DNA of 64,000 nt from Arenibacter catalasegens (GTDB lineage Bacteria > Bacteroidota > Bacteroidia > Flavobacteriales > Flavobacteriaceae). The stretch covers positions 1 to 64,000 of the forward strand of contig NZ_PHQQ01000002.1 in assembly GCF_002909235.1 (NCBI RefSeq). The letters run 5' to 3'. Positions within the stretch are counted from its first letter, which is position 1. The number at the start of each line of letters is the position of its first letter. The translations under genes were made by a program, and so were the position numbers. Under the pieces are notes generated by a model. The model did not search any database. It had not been told where the DNA came from and saw nothing but the letters and a program-made list of their open reading frames with translations. Shown here one piece after another: positions 1 to 11,674 of this stretch.

Positions 1-2508
<2,508 letters not shown>

Positions 2509-2697
2509 AATAATATGGAACCAAAACATCCCTTAAATAAATTGTCCCGTTTTACCCAAAATTTGGAGAAACTGCGTGTTAATAATTTATTGATCCGCAA
2601 TCCAAATAAATCAGAACCCAATGGCGTTCTAAATCTGTTCATGGGACAGGCCTATAATATAATTAAAAGCAAACATACATTTACAATGTTCAACAAT

Positions 2698-4287
2698 ATG
2701 AAACATACCCTTAGTAGTAAGGAAATAAAACAAGGAAAGCTTGATTTTAACAGGGTGATCCTTAATTTGTTCTGTGCCTTACTATTCACTACTCAATTTG
2801 TATCCCATGCCCAAATAGATCCAAACCTTTTATTGGGACTAAATACGGCGACCACCACGGAAATGAATGCAATAAGTGGGTCCATTACCGGGTCCATGCT
2901 CTACAATACAACTGATAAAAAAATATACTTTTATAATGGAACCAATTGGGTAACCCCCTCTAATGACAACTGGTTATTGGACGGGAATACAGCAGTGGCC
3001 GGAGCATCATTTTTAGGAACTAAAAACGATGTGGCTATGGACATACGAACTAACAATACAAGTGTTCTAAAGTTTGGCAGGCGTCAAACCCTAGGCTTGG
3101 TTCAAGCCTTTCCGGATTACACGGATTCAAATCAATATTTAACCTACGTTGGAGGTGGTAACGGTGTTTCAGCTATACAATTTCAGGCCGACGCAGCCTC
3201 CTTTTACAAGCCCATGTTCTATAGCAATTCTGATGGCAATTTTAGACTTAAAGGTAGTGCTGCAGGAACTGATATGTTCGAGATAGGATCTGCAGGGACC
3301 GCCAACAATGGACAAGTAGAGTTTATCATTGGTGATGACGGGGCAGAACCTTTTATCTTTAAGAGGTATGATTACAGGGATAACTTGCTCAAGGAACTCT
3401 TACGTATACAAGGGAGCAGTGATACCCAAAATGCGCTGCCTAGAGTAGGAATTAATACCGGTAGTCTCGCTAATTCCACCTTACAGGTAAACGGTTCTTT
3501 GTCTACTGCCATTACTACGGCAAACGGCAATGTTACCTTGGATGAAAGCCATCATACCCTAGTTATAAATTCCAATATTTCCATTACTTTACCTGCCGCT
3601 AATGGCGCTACAGGTAGAGTCTATGTCTTAAAAAATACAACCAGTAGTTCAAGGACCATAAGCAATTACGTTAATGGATCTGGTGTCACTTCTAACCAAA
3701 TTAGTGCCCAAAGTACACTTTGGGTACAGAGCAATGGCAGCACATGGAATTCAATTTCCGCATCTGGCTCTAGCTCATCCTCCGGCACTGTAGTCTCTAC
3801 GGATGCCAACAATATTATTACAACCGGAACAGACGGTGGAGCCTATTTAAAAATAAATAGAGGGGGCAGATGGACCAACACTAACACCTCTACTAATTTA
3901 AATAACGATGGTACATCTGTGCCAATTTTTGGCAATGAAAATTATAAGGACGATGGCAACAATTTATATCAGGTTTCAGGAAATACCCTAAGGATAAAGG
4001 AAGCGGGCAGATATGACATTAGAGCCAATCTTTTCTTGTGGGCTGATGATGACAAAATTAGCTTAACCTTTAGGATTCATATTAACGGATCTGCTGTCGG
4101 AGCTATAGGAGCAACTGGCTATTTTAGATATAAAAATGAGTTCATGCCCACTATTGCCCTAAACGAAATATTACAATTGAATGCCAACGACGATGTTACG
4201 ATTATTGTAGAAAGAGAAGGAGATAGCGGGGATGTACACCTTTCCGGAAGTGGTGCTTCCAGCTTCAATATCAATAAAATAAAATAG
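2698..4287 (+). CDS. Secreted protein with C1q/TNF-like C-terminal domain
   Basis: I chose the ATG at 2698 because it is followed by a good signal peptide (hydrophobic NLFCALLFTTQF, then SHAQ). The frame stays open upstream to an ATG at 2515, but those 61 residues look non-coding. After the signal comes a region typical of flavobacterial surface proteins (ITGSMLYNTTDKKIYFYNGTNWV), then a long Asn/Gly/Ser-rich middle. The last ~130 residues, from about GGRWTNTNTS, have the look of a C1q/TNF jelly-roll: the G-R-Y-D-I-R-A-N strand, the LTFRIHING strand and a final SFNINKIK strand. In other bacteria such heads cap collagen stalks; here the collagen-like gene lies immediately upstream. The C1q assignment is by eye and should be tested by fold search. 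Confidence 0.7.
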   Translation: MKHTLSSKEIKQGKLDFNRVILNLFCALLFTTQFVSHAQIDPNLLLGLNTATTTEMNAISGSITGSMLYNTTDKKIYFYNGTNWVTPSNDNWLLDGNTAVAGASFLGTKNDVAMDIRTNNTSVLKFGRRQTLGLVQAFPDYTDSNQYLTYVGGGNGVSAIQFQADAASFYKPMFYSNSDGNFRLKGSAAGTDMFEIGSAGTANNGQVEFIIGDDGAEPFIFKRYDYRDNLLKELLRIQGSSDTQNALPRVGINTGSLANSTLQVNGSLSTAITTANGNVTLDESHHTLVINSNISITLPAANGATGRVYVLKNTTSSSRTISNYVNGSGVTSNQISAQSTLWVQSNGSTWNSISASGSSSSSGTVVSTDANNIITTGTDGGAYLKINRGGRWTNTNTSTNLNNDGTSVPIFGNENYKDDGNNLYQVSGNTLRIKEAGRYDIRANLFLWADDDKISLTFRIHINGSAVGAIGATGYFRYKNEFMPTIALNEILQLNANDDVTIIVEREGDSGDVHLSGSGASSFNINKIK

Positions 4288-4291
4288 GTAG

Positions 4292-5461
4292 ATGAGAATT
4301 AAGGCCTTTGTATTATTATTTTTTACCATGCATGCCATTATGGGCCAAGATGCTGTGCATAATTATGGTACCATACAGATACATGATGCTGCTATGGTGG
4401 GTTTTCATATGGATGTTATTAACGACGGAACCTTTGATGAGAATTTAGGTTTGGTAGGGTTTTATAATGAAAATAACCCTATTACGGTTTCCGGTGCCTT
4501 TACCCCTGTTTTTTACGACACGGAAGTTTCGATCAACGACGGACTCTATTTGGAGACAAACGTAGGGATTCTAAACAATTTTAATTTTATTCATGGCAAC
4601 GTTTACACGCCAAGAGATCGCTCCAATATTTCCCTTAACTTTTATGAAGATTCATTTTATGTGGGTGAAGGAAAAAATACTAAAATTGACGGTTATGGAT
4701 CTATAAAAAACAAAGATACCTTTAGGTTTCCAGTTGGGGATGACAATCGTGTTCGACCATTGACCATAACCTCAGAGACCATTAATGAAATGGCCAAATG
4801 CGCTTATTTCTTTCAAAACCCCAATACCCAATCTACTTTCGATAAGAATTTTGATACTGGAATAAGAGATTTCAATGTCCTGGGTGTTAGCAACAAAGAA
4901 TTTTGGCGCTTGGAAGGAGATACACCAACGATCGCTACCCTGAGCTGGGATGACATGAGCAACATTAACATGCTTGGGGAATACCTCAGTGACCTTACTG
5001 TGGTCGGCTGGAGCAAAAACCAACAGAAATGGATGAACTTGGGCAACACGGCCTTGGAAGGAGAGTTCTCCTTCGGATCAATAACCTCCGATACCTTTGT
5101 GCCCAACGACTACGAAATTATTACTATTGGCGGTGCCGTGGATTTAAATGAAACGCTTACTACTTTGGATCTGGGCAACTATTATTTGACTCCTAACGGT
5201 GACGGTACAAATGACTACCTGGTTATTGACGGTATTGATGAATCGCCCAACAACATACTACAAATCTTCAATAGATACGGAGTAATGGTGTATTACAAAG
5301 AAAATTACAGGGATGAATTTGTTGGCTTATCCAACCGTAATATGCTTGTAAAGGGTCAAATAGGCCTGCCCTCGGGAGTTTATTATTATATCATAATATT
5401 AAATGCTCTAAAAATAAAACATCAAGGATACCTATACCTATCCCAGGCAGTGAAAAATTAA
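4292..5461 (+). CDS. T9SS type B sorting (gliding motility C-terminal domain) protein
   Basis: The 389-residue protein starts with a signal peptide (MRIKAFVLLFFTMHAIMGQ) and ends with a domain of about 95 residues carrying LTPNGDGTND, LQIFNRYGVMVY and SGVYYYII. These are hallmarks of the gliding-motility-associated (CHU_C, type B) C-terminal domain that targets proteins to the type IX secretion system in Bacteroidota. The middle part has no recognisable catalytic domain. It starts 4 bases after the C1q-like gene stops, so the two are probably one operon with the collagen-like gene. The likely location is the cell surface, probably as a partner or anchor for the upstream proteins (inference). 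Confidence 0.75.
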   Translation: MRIKAFVLLFFTMHAIMGQDAVHNYGTIQIHDAAMVGFHMDVINDGTFDENLGLVGFYNENNPITVSGAFTPVFYDTEVSINDGLYLETNVGILNNFNFIHGNVYTPRDRSNISLNFYEDSFYVGEGKNTKIDGYGSIKNKDTFRFPVGDDNRVRPLTITSETINEMAKCAYFFQNPNTQSTFDKNFDTGIRDFNVLGVSNKEFWRLEGDTPTIATLSWDDMSNINMLGEYLSDLTVVGWSKNQQKWMNLGNTALEGEFSFGSITSDTFVPNDYEIITIGGAVDLNETLTTLDLGNYYLTPNGDGTNDYLVIDGIDESPNNILQIFNRYGVMVYYKENYRDEFVGLSNRNMLVKGQIGLPSGVYYYIIILNALKIKHQGYLYLSQAVKN

Positions 5462-5709
5462 AATTTCTCAAATATACTTTTTAGATACATATTGTTATTT
5501 AGCCTTAATTCTTAAGAATGCCATTGGCCTTTAAAGGTAAATGCCCATCAATTTTTTGCATTTAAAGTCATTTCAGGCCTATCCTTTGCTTCAATTCCTA
5601 TATTGATCAATGCCCAATCTTGTTTAAAATAAGTAACTTTATGGTTTCTAATAAATTCAATTTCATACGTCCATAATTATATGGATTACCCCTTTTTAAA
5701 AAGTGGCAG

Positions 5710-5717
5710 TATTTTTG
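5710..5717 (+). promoter_or_regulatory. Candidate -7 element upstream of the M15 peptidase
   Basis: TATTTTTG matches the Bacteroidota -7 consensus TAnnTTTG and lies 39 bases before the ATG at 5757. No TTG -33 element is seen at the usual 17-23 base spacing. The rest of the 5462-5756 gap is AT-rich and holds nothing else I can support. Confidence 0.3.
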
Positions 5718-5756
5718 AGATACCTTAATAGATTTTATTAAATTACTTACTACCAT

Positions 5757-6491
5757 ATGCATAGAAGATCTTTTATAAAAAAAAGTGGTTATTCAGGCTT
5801 GGCCTTATCCTTATTGCCAGGTCTTACCCTATCCCAAGAAACAGTATATTCCTTAGCCGAATTAATGGGCAAGGAAGATATTAAGCTATATGGTAAGGGT
5901 ATCGACTTAAGGAAAGAGGCCCATGATGCCTTTTTGGAAATGAAAAAGGCAGCTTACAGTGAAGGAATGGATCTTAAAATAGTCTCGAGCTACCGTAATT
6001 TTTATCGACAGGAAGCTATTTGGGAACGAAAGTATTTGCAATATACCGAAGAAAAAGGGATGACTAAATTGGGTGCTATAGAAAAGATCATACAATATTC
6101 TACCATTCCCGGTACCAGCAGGCATCACTGGGGAACCGATATTGATATAATAGACGGTTATCCAAGAACCACTGGAGACGTTTTGGTTCCTGAAAAATTT
6201 GGGAAAGGTGGACCTTTTGAGCTCTTAAAGAAATGGATGGATGATAACGCCAACAAATTTGGCTTCTATTTGGTCTATACCGATAATCCCAAAAGAAAAG
6301 GATTTAAATACGAGCCATGGCACTATAGCTATGCCCCTATTTCTATTCCGATGCTAAAGGGTTTTAGACGAAAGAATATTTTTAAATTACTTCTTGAAGA
6401 AGATATTATAGGGAAAGAAAATTTTACCTCCGGTTTTCTAAAAGGATATATACAAAACAATATATTGGATATTAACCCAGACCTTTTATAA
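5757..6491 (+). CDS. M15-family D-alanyl-D-alanine carboxypeptidase (VanY-like)
   Basis: This 244-residue zinc peptidase is predicted to trim D-Ala from peptidoglycan stem peptides in the periplasm. The VanY/M15B motifs are all present: SSYRNFYRQ near residue 77, SRHHWGTDIDI with zinc ligands H123 and D130, and YEPWHYS with catalytic E186 and ligand H189. The N-terminus reads MHRRSFIKKSGYSGLALSLL, a twin-arginine-like signal (RRSFIKK) rather than a standard Sec peptide, so Tat export is possible. It is separated by about 300 bases from the surface-protein cluster and followed 39 bases later by an M48 peptidase in the same direction, so the two may be co-transcribed. Confidence 0.85.
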   Translation: MHRRSFIKKSGYSGLALSLLPGLTLSQETVYSLAELMGKEDIKLYGKGIDLRKEAHDAFLEMKKAAYSEGMDLKIVSSYRNFYRQEAIWERKYLQYTEEKGMTKLGAIEKIIQYSTIPGTSRHHWGTDIDIIDGYPRTTGDVLVPEKFGKGGPFELLKKWMDDNANKFGFYLVYTDNPKRKGFKYEPWHYSYAPISIPMLKGFRRKNIFKLLLEEDIIGKENFTSGFLKGYIQNNILDINPDLL

Positions 6492-6530
6492 ATGAACTAA
6501 TAGATTATTAACTCCTTTAATCCCCTTATT

Positions 6531-7298
6531 ATGAGAAGAGGAAGTTGGAAAATTAGAATATTTATCGGCTTGGCCATTGTGGCCTTTGCCTTTATCCAAC
6601 GCTGCAACAATAAAGAGGAAAACCCTTATACAGGGAGGGTTCAAAATATAAACATGAGTACTGAACAGGAAATATCCATTGGCCTGCAGAGCGCTCCTGA
6701 GGTTGCTCAACAATATGGTGGTCTATATCCGGATGAACGTCTACAATCCTTTGTAGATCAGATAGGTGTAAAATTGGTAAATAACAGTATTGCTAGGGAA
6801 ACTCCATATGAGTATGATTTTCATTTATTGGCAGACAATCAAACCATCAATGCCTTTGCCCTACCTGGCGGACAAGTTTTTATTACCTACGCCCTATTTT
6901 CCCAATTAAACGAAGCACAGCTCGCGGGGGTTTTGGGCCATGAAATAGGACATGTAATTGGAAGACATTCCGCAGAAAGGATTGCCGATGGCAGTTTTTG
7001 GCAAACTGTAACCATGGGTGCTTCGGTTGGTGCCGATGCAGGTGGAATTGTTGGCAGTATTGGCCAGAACACACTATTGACCAACGGTAGGGAGGATGAA
7101 TTGGAAAGTGATGACCTAGGAGGGCTTGTTATGATTCGATCAGGTTATGATCCATACGAAATGATCAAAGTAATGGAAATTTTGAAAGCTGCCGCAGGCC
7201 CCAACAGGGTACCTGAATTTCAGAGCACACATCCAGACCCAGAAAGTAGAATTCAACTGATAAAAGAGGCCATTGAACGATATAACGGTAAGCAATGA
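6531..7298 (+). CDS. M48-family zinc metallopeptidase (periplasmic/BepA-like)
   Basis: The protein is 255 residues long. Residues 137-141 are HEIGH, the M48 zinc site, inside LAGVLGHEIGHVIGRHSAER. The third ligand is probably the Glu in ELESDDLG, and ITYALFSQLNEAQ before the site is typical of the family. The N-terminal hydrophobic stretch is followed by Cys25 (FIQRC), which could be lipidated, but Arg at -1 is atypical of a lipobox. Single-domain M48 proteins of this type act in outer-membrane protein quality control or peptide turnover. There is no C-terminal TPR as in full-length BepA. It ends in ESRIQLIKEAIERY, the usual end of the family core. Confidence 0.85.
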   Translation: MRRGSWKIRIFIGLAIVAFAFIQRCNNKEENPYTGRVQNINMSTEQEISIGLQSAPEVAQQYGGLYPDERLQSFVDQIGVKLVNNSIARETPYEYDFHLLADNQTINAFALPGGQVFITYALFSQLNEAQLAGVLGHEIGHVIGRHSAERIADGSFWQTVTMGASVGADAGGIVGSIGQNTLLTNGREDELESDDLGGLVMIRSGYDPYEMIKVMEILKAAAGPNRVPEFQSTHPDPESRIQLIKEAIERYNGKQ

Positions 7299-7423
7299 CC
7301 AATTTCCTTGACCTTGTTTAGGATTTAAAGGGATAATTAGTATATTGCACCGGAACCAAATCCTATTACCGTAAAACATTTAACCATTATAGCTTTGATT
7401 TACAATCATTTAAACGAGACTAT

Positions 7424-7591
7424 ATGGGAACATTATTACACTTTAAGAACATTTACTTAGCGGCATTCGAAAATTGTAAACCAGAAATTGTAGTAATATT
7501 TTTAAAGATTTACTCAGTATTCTGTGTTGCAATGTTATCCATGGCACTTTATGCATTTTTATTTAGGGCCTTTACCGGATTTGAATTCTAG
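7424..7591 (+). CDS. Small single-span membrane protein (DUF6747-like), 55 aa
   Basis: An ATG at 7424 opens a 55-codon frame ending in TAG at 7589-7591. It starts MGTLLHFKNIYLAAFENC and ends AFLFRAFTGFEF, with one hydrophobic span (about residues 29-47) and positively charged or aromatic flanks. From memory this matches the pattern of a short Flavobacteriaceae family catalogued as DUF6747; I cannot check this. It is monocistronic and followed 52 bases later by a clear hairpin terminator, which supports it being a real transcript unit. The function is unknown. It fills most of the otherwise empty 7299-7700 interval. Confidence 0.65.
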   Translation: MGTLLHFKNIYLAAFENCKPEIVVIFLKIYSVFCVAMLSMALYAFLFRAFTGFEF

Positions 7592-7643
7592 ACAATTAAA
7601 TTTGCTCTTTTACCTGAACACTATAATAGCAAATAGAAGTAAT

Positions 7644-7679
7644 AAAAAAACCTATCGATTAAGTTCGATAGGTTTTTTT
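7644..7679. terminator. Bidirectional intrinsic terminator
   Basis: Stem CCTATCGA (7651-7658) pairs perfectly with TCGATAGG (7665-7672) around a 6-base loop. A run of seven A precedes it and seven T follow it. It lies between the end of the plus-strand 55-aa gene and the end of the minus-strand ankyrin gene and can terminate both. Confidence 0.85.
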
Positions 7680-7700
7680 ATTACGGGTTTACAACAATTG

Positions 7701-8096
7701 CTACTTCTTGAGATTAGCGTTGATAATTTCCAATGCCTCTTTGGCATTGGAAAGCTCCGCATGCTTTTTTGCGCTATAACCACTGTCGCACTTAATTTTT
7801 AAATCCGCGCCATTGGCGATAAGGAGCTCCAAAATTTCAGCCTTATTGTAACGGGCTGCAAAAATTGCAGGTGTTTTCCCCAAGGATTTTTGATTAACAT
7901 CCTCGCCCAACTCAATTAGTCGCTTAACGGTTTCCAAATCCCCTTGAACTATTGCCTTACAAAAGGAGTTAATATCTCTAGAATTGCCCATTAATGCCGT
8001 TTCATTAAGACTGTAAGGGTTGGTACTACTTTCGGCTCGAACGCCTGAGACCATGAATAATAATGCCATGGCCACTGTTAGAATTGCTTTTCTCAT
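7701..8096 (-). CDS. Secreted ankyrin-repeat protein
   Basis: This 131-residue protein has a Sec signal peptide (MRKAILTVAMALLFMVSGVRA) and then about three ankyrin units. DLETVKRLIELGEDVNQKS and KTPAIFAARYNKAEILELL with IANGADLKIK carry the TPLxxAA-like and GADxN-like positions. Ankyrin repeats bind proteins; the partner is unknown. It is a single gene facing the terminator at 7644-7679 and diverges from gpmI. Confidence 0.8.
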   Translation of the reverse strand: MRKAILTVAMALLFMVSGVRAESSTNPYSLNETALMGNSRDINSFCKAIVQGDLETVKRLIELGEDVNQKSLGKTPAIFAARYNKAEILELLIANGADLKIKCDSGYSAKKHAELSNAKEALEIINANLKK

Positions 8097-8295
8097 GATG
8101 AATATGATTTAATTAAATGTTATTGATTACTATAATAGACTAGTTATAGCCAGAAATGTTTCAATTTCTCAGGCTAAATAACATAATTTTAACATAAATT
8201 CTCTTGGGGGAGCTTCTTTTCGTACAGGCAATTAAGGTAATGTTATTTTTTTAAAAAAGGTGTCATAAATCCTAGCAATCCCAATACAATAGTTT

Positions 8296-8303
8296 TATTT
8301 TTG
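8296..8303 (+). promoter_or_regulatory. Candidate -7 element of gpmI
   Basis: TATTTTTG fits TAnnTTTG and sits 20 bases upstream of the gpmI ATG at 8324. No good -33 TTG was found. A very short leader would follow. Confidence 0.35.
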
Positions 8304-8323
8304 AAGTCAACAACAAACACATT

Positions 8324-9841
8324 ATGAATAAGAAAGTTATTTTAATGATTTTGGATGGGTGGGGCAAGTCCCCAGACCCCAAAGTCTCTGCCATAGAAAA
8401 TGCCAACACCCCTTTTATAGATTCACTTTATACCAAATACGCCAATTCCAATCTTTTGACAGATGGAATGAATGTAGGCCTACCGGAAGGACAAATGGGC
8501 AATAGTGAGGTAGGTCACATGAACCTAGGTGCCGGTCGTATCGTTTACCAAGATTTGGCCAAAATTAACCTGGCCATTGACCAAGACACTTTAAAAGATG
8601 AGCAAGTATTGAAAGATGCGCTCTTATTTGCCAAAACAAATGACAAGCCAGTGCATTTTTTAGGATTGCTTAGTGATGGGGGTGTTCATAGCCATACATC
8701 TCACCTAAGAGGCCTAATCGACGCCAGTGAAAGCTATGGTTTGAAGAAAACTTATATCCATGCCTTTACCGATGGTAGGGATGTGGATCCTAAAAGTGGT
8801 ATTGGCTATGTAAGTGCATTGAATAAATATTGTGCTGATAAGAATGCCAAATTGGCCAGTGTTATTGGCAGATATTATGCCATGGATAGGGATAAAAGAT
8901 GGGAACGTGTTAAATTGGCCTATGACCTTTTGGTGAACGGTGAGGGCCAAAAAACAAAGAACATTGAAGAATCCATATTGGGCAGTTATGAATCTGGCAT
9001 TACAGATGAGTTTTTAAAACCCTTATTGGTTTCGGATGATCAAGGGTCTCCATTGTCGGTTATAAAAGATGGCGATGTCGTTATCTTTTTCAATTTTAGG
9101 ACAGACCGTGGTAGAGAGCTTACCCAGGTTCTAAGTCAGGAAGACATGCATGAACTTAATATGCACAAACTGGATCTGTATTATGTAACCATGACGAACT
9201 ACGATGATTCCTATAAAGGCGTGAAGGTAGTTTATGACAAGGATAACATTAGAGAAACCTTGGGCGAGACCTTGGCCAAGGCCCATAAAAAGCAAATTAG
9301 AATTGCCGAGACCGAAAAATATCCACATGTAACCTTCTTCTTTAATGGCGGCCGGGAAATTCCGTTTGAAGGTGAAGAGCGAATTTTATGTCCCTCACCT
9401 AAAGTAGCTACCTACGATTTACAACCAGAGATGAGCGCTTATGAGATTAGGGATGCTATAATTCCAGAATTAAAAAAGGGGGAGGTAGATTTTGTATGCC
9501 TTAATTTCGCCAACCCTGACATGGTAGGCCATACCGGAGATATGCAAGCAGCCATAAAGGCCTGTGAAACAGTGGATAGTTGTGCGGAGTCGGTTATTAC
9601 AGCTGCCTTGGCAAATGGATATACCACTTTGGTCATCGCGGATCATGGAAATTGTGAAACTATGATCAATCCGGACGGAAGCCCCAATACGGCCCACACC
9701 ACAAATCCCGTACCTTTAATTTTAGTGGATAATGAATTGAAAAGTATAAAGGATGGTGTTTTGGGTGATATTGCTCCGACCATTCTTAAACTATTAGGCG
9801 TTCCCCAACCAGAATTAATGACCAGAAAGCCATTGATATAA
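8324..9841 (+). CDS. gpmI: 2,3-bisphosphoglycerate-independent phosphoglycerate mutase
   Basis: This enzyme interconverts 3- and 2-phosphoglycerate in glycolysis and gluconeogenesis in the cytoplasm, using two Mn2+ ions and a phosphoserine intermediate. The 505-residue length is normal for the family. Visible landmarks are the metal-binding MILDGWG at the N-terminus (D11), the nucleophile S61 in GQMGNSEVGHMNLGAGR, FTDGRDVDP, the NFRTDRGRELT segment, and the C-terminal metal motif ADHGNCE. It is transcribed divergently from the ankyrin gene and in the same direction as map, with about 80 bases between them. Confidence 0.97.
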   Translation: MNKKVILMILDGWGKSPDPKVSAIENANTPFIDSLYTKYANSNLLTDGMNVGLPEGQMGNSEVGHMNLGAGRIVYQDLAKINLAIDQDTLKDEQVLKDALLFAKTNDKPVHFLGLLSDGGVHSHTSHLRGLIDASESYGLKKTYIHAFTDGRDVDPKSGIGYVSALNKYCADKNAKLASVIGRYYAMDRDKRWERVKLAYDLLVNGEGQKTKNIEESILGSYESGITDEFLKPLLVSDDQGSPLSVIKDGDVVIFFNFRTDRGRELTQVLSQEDMHELNMHKLDLYYVTMTNYDDSYKGVKVVYDKDNIRETLGETLAKAHKKQIRIAETEKYPHVTFFFNGGREIPFEGEERILCPSPKVATYDLQPEMSAYEIRDAIIPELKKGEVDFVCLNFANPDMVGHTGDMQAAIKACETVDSCAESVITAALANGYTTLVIADHGNCETMINPDGSPNTAHTTNPVPLILVDNELKSIKDGVLGDIAPTILKLLGVPQPELMTRKPLI

Positions 9842-9905
9842 TAATTATGCACGTCCACTACTTTTGGTTAATAAGTACGGATCTGCAGTTTTAAAAGTAT
9901 TGTTT

Positions 9906-9913
9906 TACATTTG
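9906..9913 (+). promoter_or_regulatory. Candidate -7 element just before map
   Basis: TACATTTG is an exact TAnnTTTG match ending only 6 bases before the ATG at 9920. If used, the map transcript would be nearly leaderless. The TTG at 9864-9866 lies too far upstream for normal -33 spacing. Confidence 0.3.
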
Positions 9914-9919
9914 CATGCT

Positions 9920-10747
9920 ATGATAAAGATCAAAACTTTAGAGGAGATAGAATTAATGCGCGAAAGTGCATTGATTGTTAGCAAGACCTTGGGGATGTTG
10001 GCCAGTGAGGTAAAACCTGGTGTAACTACCCTACATTTAGACGGCTTGGCAGAAGCATTCATAAGAGACCATGGAGGGGTCCCAGGATTTTTGGGATTAT
10101 ATGATTTTCCCAATTCACTATGTATGAGTCCCAATGCCCAAGTAGTCCATGGAATACCAAATAACACCCCTTTGATAAACGGCGATATTATTTCTATTGA
10201 CTGCGGTGTTCTTAAAAATGGATTTTACGGTGATCATGCCTATACCTTTGAGGTTGGTGAGGTTAGCCCAGAAACAAAAAAATTATTGGACGTAACCAAA
10301 GAATCCCTTTATGTTGGTATCAGAGAATTTAAAATTGGGAATCGCGTAGGCGATGTTGGTTATGCCATTCAACAATTTACAGAAAGCCAAGGTTATGGTG
10401 TAGTCCGGGAATTGGTGGGTCATGGATTGGGGAGAGAAATGCATGAAGATCCAGAAATGCCCAATTACGGAAAACGTGGTAGGGGCAAGAAATTTGTAGA
10501 GGGTATGGTGGTAGCCATAGAGCCCATGATAAATTTAGGCACTCGAAGAATAAAACAATTAAAGGACGGTTGGACAATACTTACGGCAGACAGTAAACCA
10601 AGTGCACATTTTGAACATGACGTAGCCATTATTGATGGCAAACCTGAAATACTTTCCACTTTTGCCTACATATACGAAGCATTGGGAATACAAAGTGATG
10701 AGGAAGCGGAATTTCGACAAAAAGCATTGGTCCTGAACACAAAATAG
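9920..10747 (+). CDS. map: Type I methionine aminopeptidase
   Basis: The enzyme removes the initiator methionine from nascent proteins in the cytoplasm. I start it at the ATG at 9920 (MIKIKTLEEIELM), as in relatives, rather than an in-frame TTG at 9911. The five metal ligands of the pita-bread fold are visible: two Asp in ISIDCGVLKNGFYGDHAY, His in GHGLGREMHEDP, Glu in AIEPMI and Glu in HFEHDVAI. At 275 residues it is slightly longer than E. coli Map, with a C-terminal tail after the last ligand. It is downstream of gpmI and may have its own promoter. Confidence 0.95.
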   Translation: MIKIKTLEEIELMRESALIVSKTLGMLASEVKPGVTTLHLDGLAEAFIRDHGGVPGFLGLYDFPNSLCMSPNAQVVHGIPNNTPLINGDIISIDCGVLKNGFYGDHAYTFEVGEVSPETKKLLDVTKESLYVGIREFKIGNRVGDVGYAIQQFTESQGYGVVRELVGHGLGREMHEDPEMPNYGKRGRGKKFVEGMVVAIEPMINLGTRRIKQLKDGWTILTADSKPSAHFEHDVAIIDGKPEILSTFAYIYEALGIQSDEEAEFRQKALVLNTK

Positions 10748-10909
10748 GAAGTACTTCTGTAGAAGGGCTTTGAAATTTACAGGGCAATTATTCAGCCCTC
10801 TCCTTATTTAGCCAATAAGCAATTTAATGGTGAGATACACCTTTAAGACTACATGATAACATTCTTCAGTTAATCATCGTGATTATGCTGGATTATTCCG
10901 GATAACAAT

Positions 10910-11674
10910 TTGAAGAAACTATTTAAATATATACTAAATACGATTCCGAGACCCATCCTAATAAAACTTAGTTATTTGGTGGGCCCAGTTATGGCGTTTA
11001 CTATGCGAGGAAACCGTTATACGGACCCCATAGATGAAAAAAAATTTAAAAGCTTTCTCCCCTATGGTTATGAACATCCCAGGGAAAATGTTTTATCCCC
11101 TTCTACCCTATCCCTTGAAAGGCATCGGCTTTTGTGGCTTTACTTAAAAAATGAGACCAATTTTTTTACGGCCAAACTTAAGGTATTGCATTTTGCTCCC
11201 GAACAAGCCTTTTACAAAAGATTCAAAAACCAAGAAAACATAGTTTATACCACTACCGATTTAAATTCGCCATTGGCAGATGTAAAGGCGGATATATGCG
11301 ACCTACCCTTCACCGACAATTCCTTTGATGTTATTTTTTGCAACCATGTCTTGGAACATATTCCCGATGACACCAAAGCTATGAATGAATTGTACCGGAT
11401 ATTAAAACCAGGAGGATGGGGGATTTTTCAAATCCCTCAAGACCTTGGCAGAGCAGACACCTACGAGGATAATAGTATTACCGACAAAAAGGAACGGGCA
11501 AAAATATTTGGACAATACGATCATGTCCGTATATACGGAAGGGATTATTTTGAAAAACTTAGATCCATAGGCTTTAAGGTAGAAGAGGTAGATTACACTA
11601 AAAAGCTTTCCAATACCGAAGTTGATAATTATCGCTTGGCTACAGGGGAAATTATTCCCTTGGTATCCAAATAA
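10910..11674 (+). CDS. Class I SAM-dependent methyltransferase
   Basis: The 254-residue protein carries a methyltransferase-11-like core at about residues 95-190: KVLHFAPEQ (motif I), TTDLNSPLADVKADICDLPF, then FDVIFCNHVLEHIPDD and LYRILKPGGWGIFQIP. The substrate cannot be read from sequence. The N-terminal part is specific to this flavobacterial group and includes a short hydrophobic, possibly membrane-associated stretch. I keep the TTG at 10910 as start because MKKLFKYILNTIPRPILIKLSY fits the family start; no ATG lies nearby. A weak GC hairpin at 10781-10799 lies upstream. The gene is convergent with apbE with no spacer: the two stop codons abut at 11674/11675. Confidence 0.85.
   Translation: MKKLFKYILNTIPRPILIKLSYLVGPVMAFTMRGNRYTDPIDEKKFKSFLPYGYEHPRENVLSPSTLSLERHRLLWLYLKNETNFFTAKLKVLHFAPEQAFYKRFKNQENIVYTTTDLNSPLADVKADICDLPFTDNSFDVIFCNHVLEHIPDDTKAMNELYRILKPGGWGIFQIPQDLGRADTYEDNSITDKKERAKIFGQYDHVRIYGRDYFEKLRSIGFKVEEVDYTKKLSNTEVDNYRLATGEIIPLVSK

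Noticed and set aside
2515-2697. N-terminal extension of the C1q-like protein
   Set aside because: The 61 residues before the ATG at 2698 precede an internal signal peptide and look non-coding.
7524-7802. 92-aa plus-strand frame
   Set aside because: It runs across the terminator hairpin and antisense through the ankyrin gene and has no protein-like composition.
10781-10799. Terminator after map (AGGGC/GCCCT)
   Set aside because: Only five base pairs and no T-run; too weak to list as a feature.
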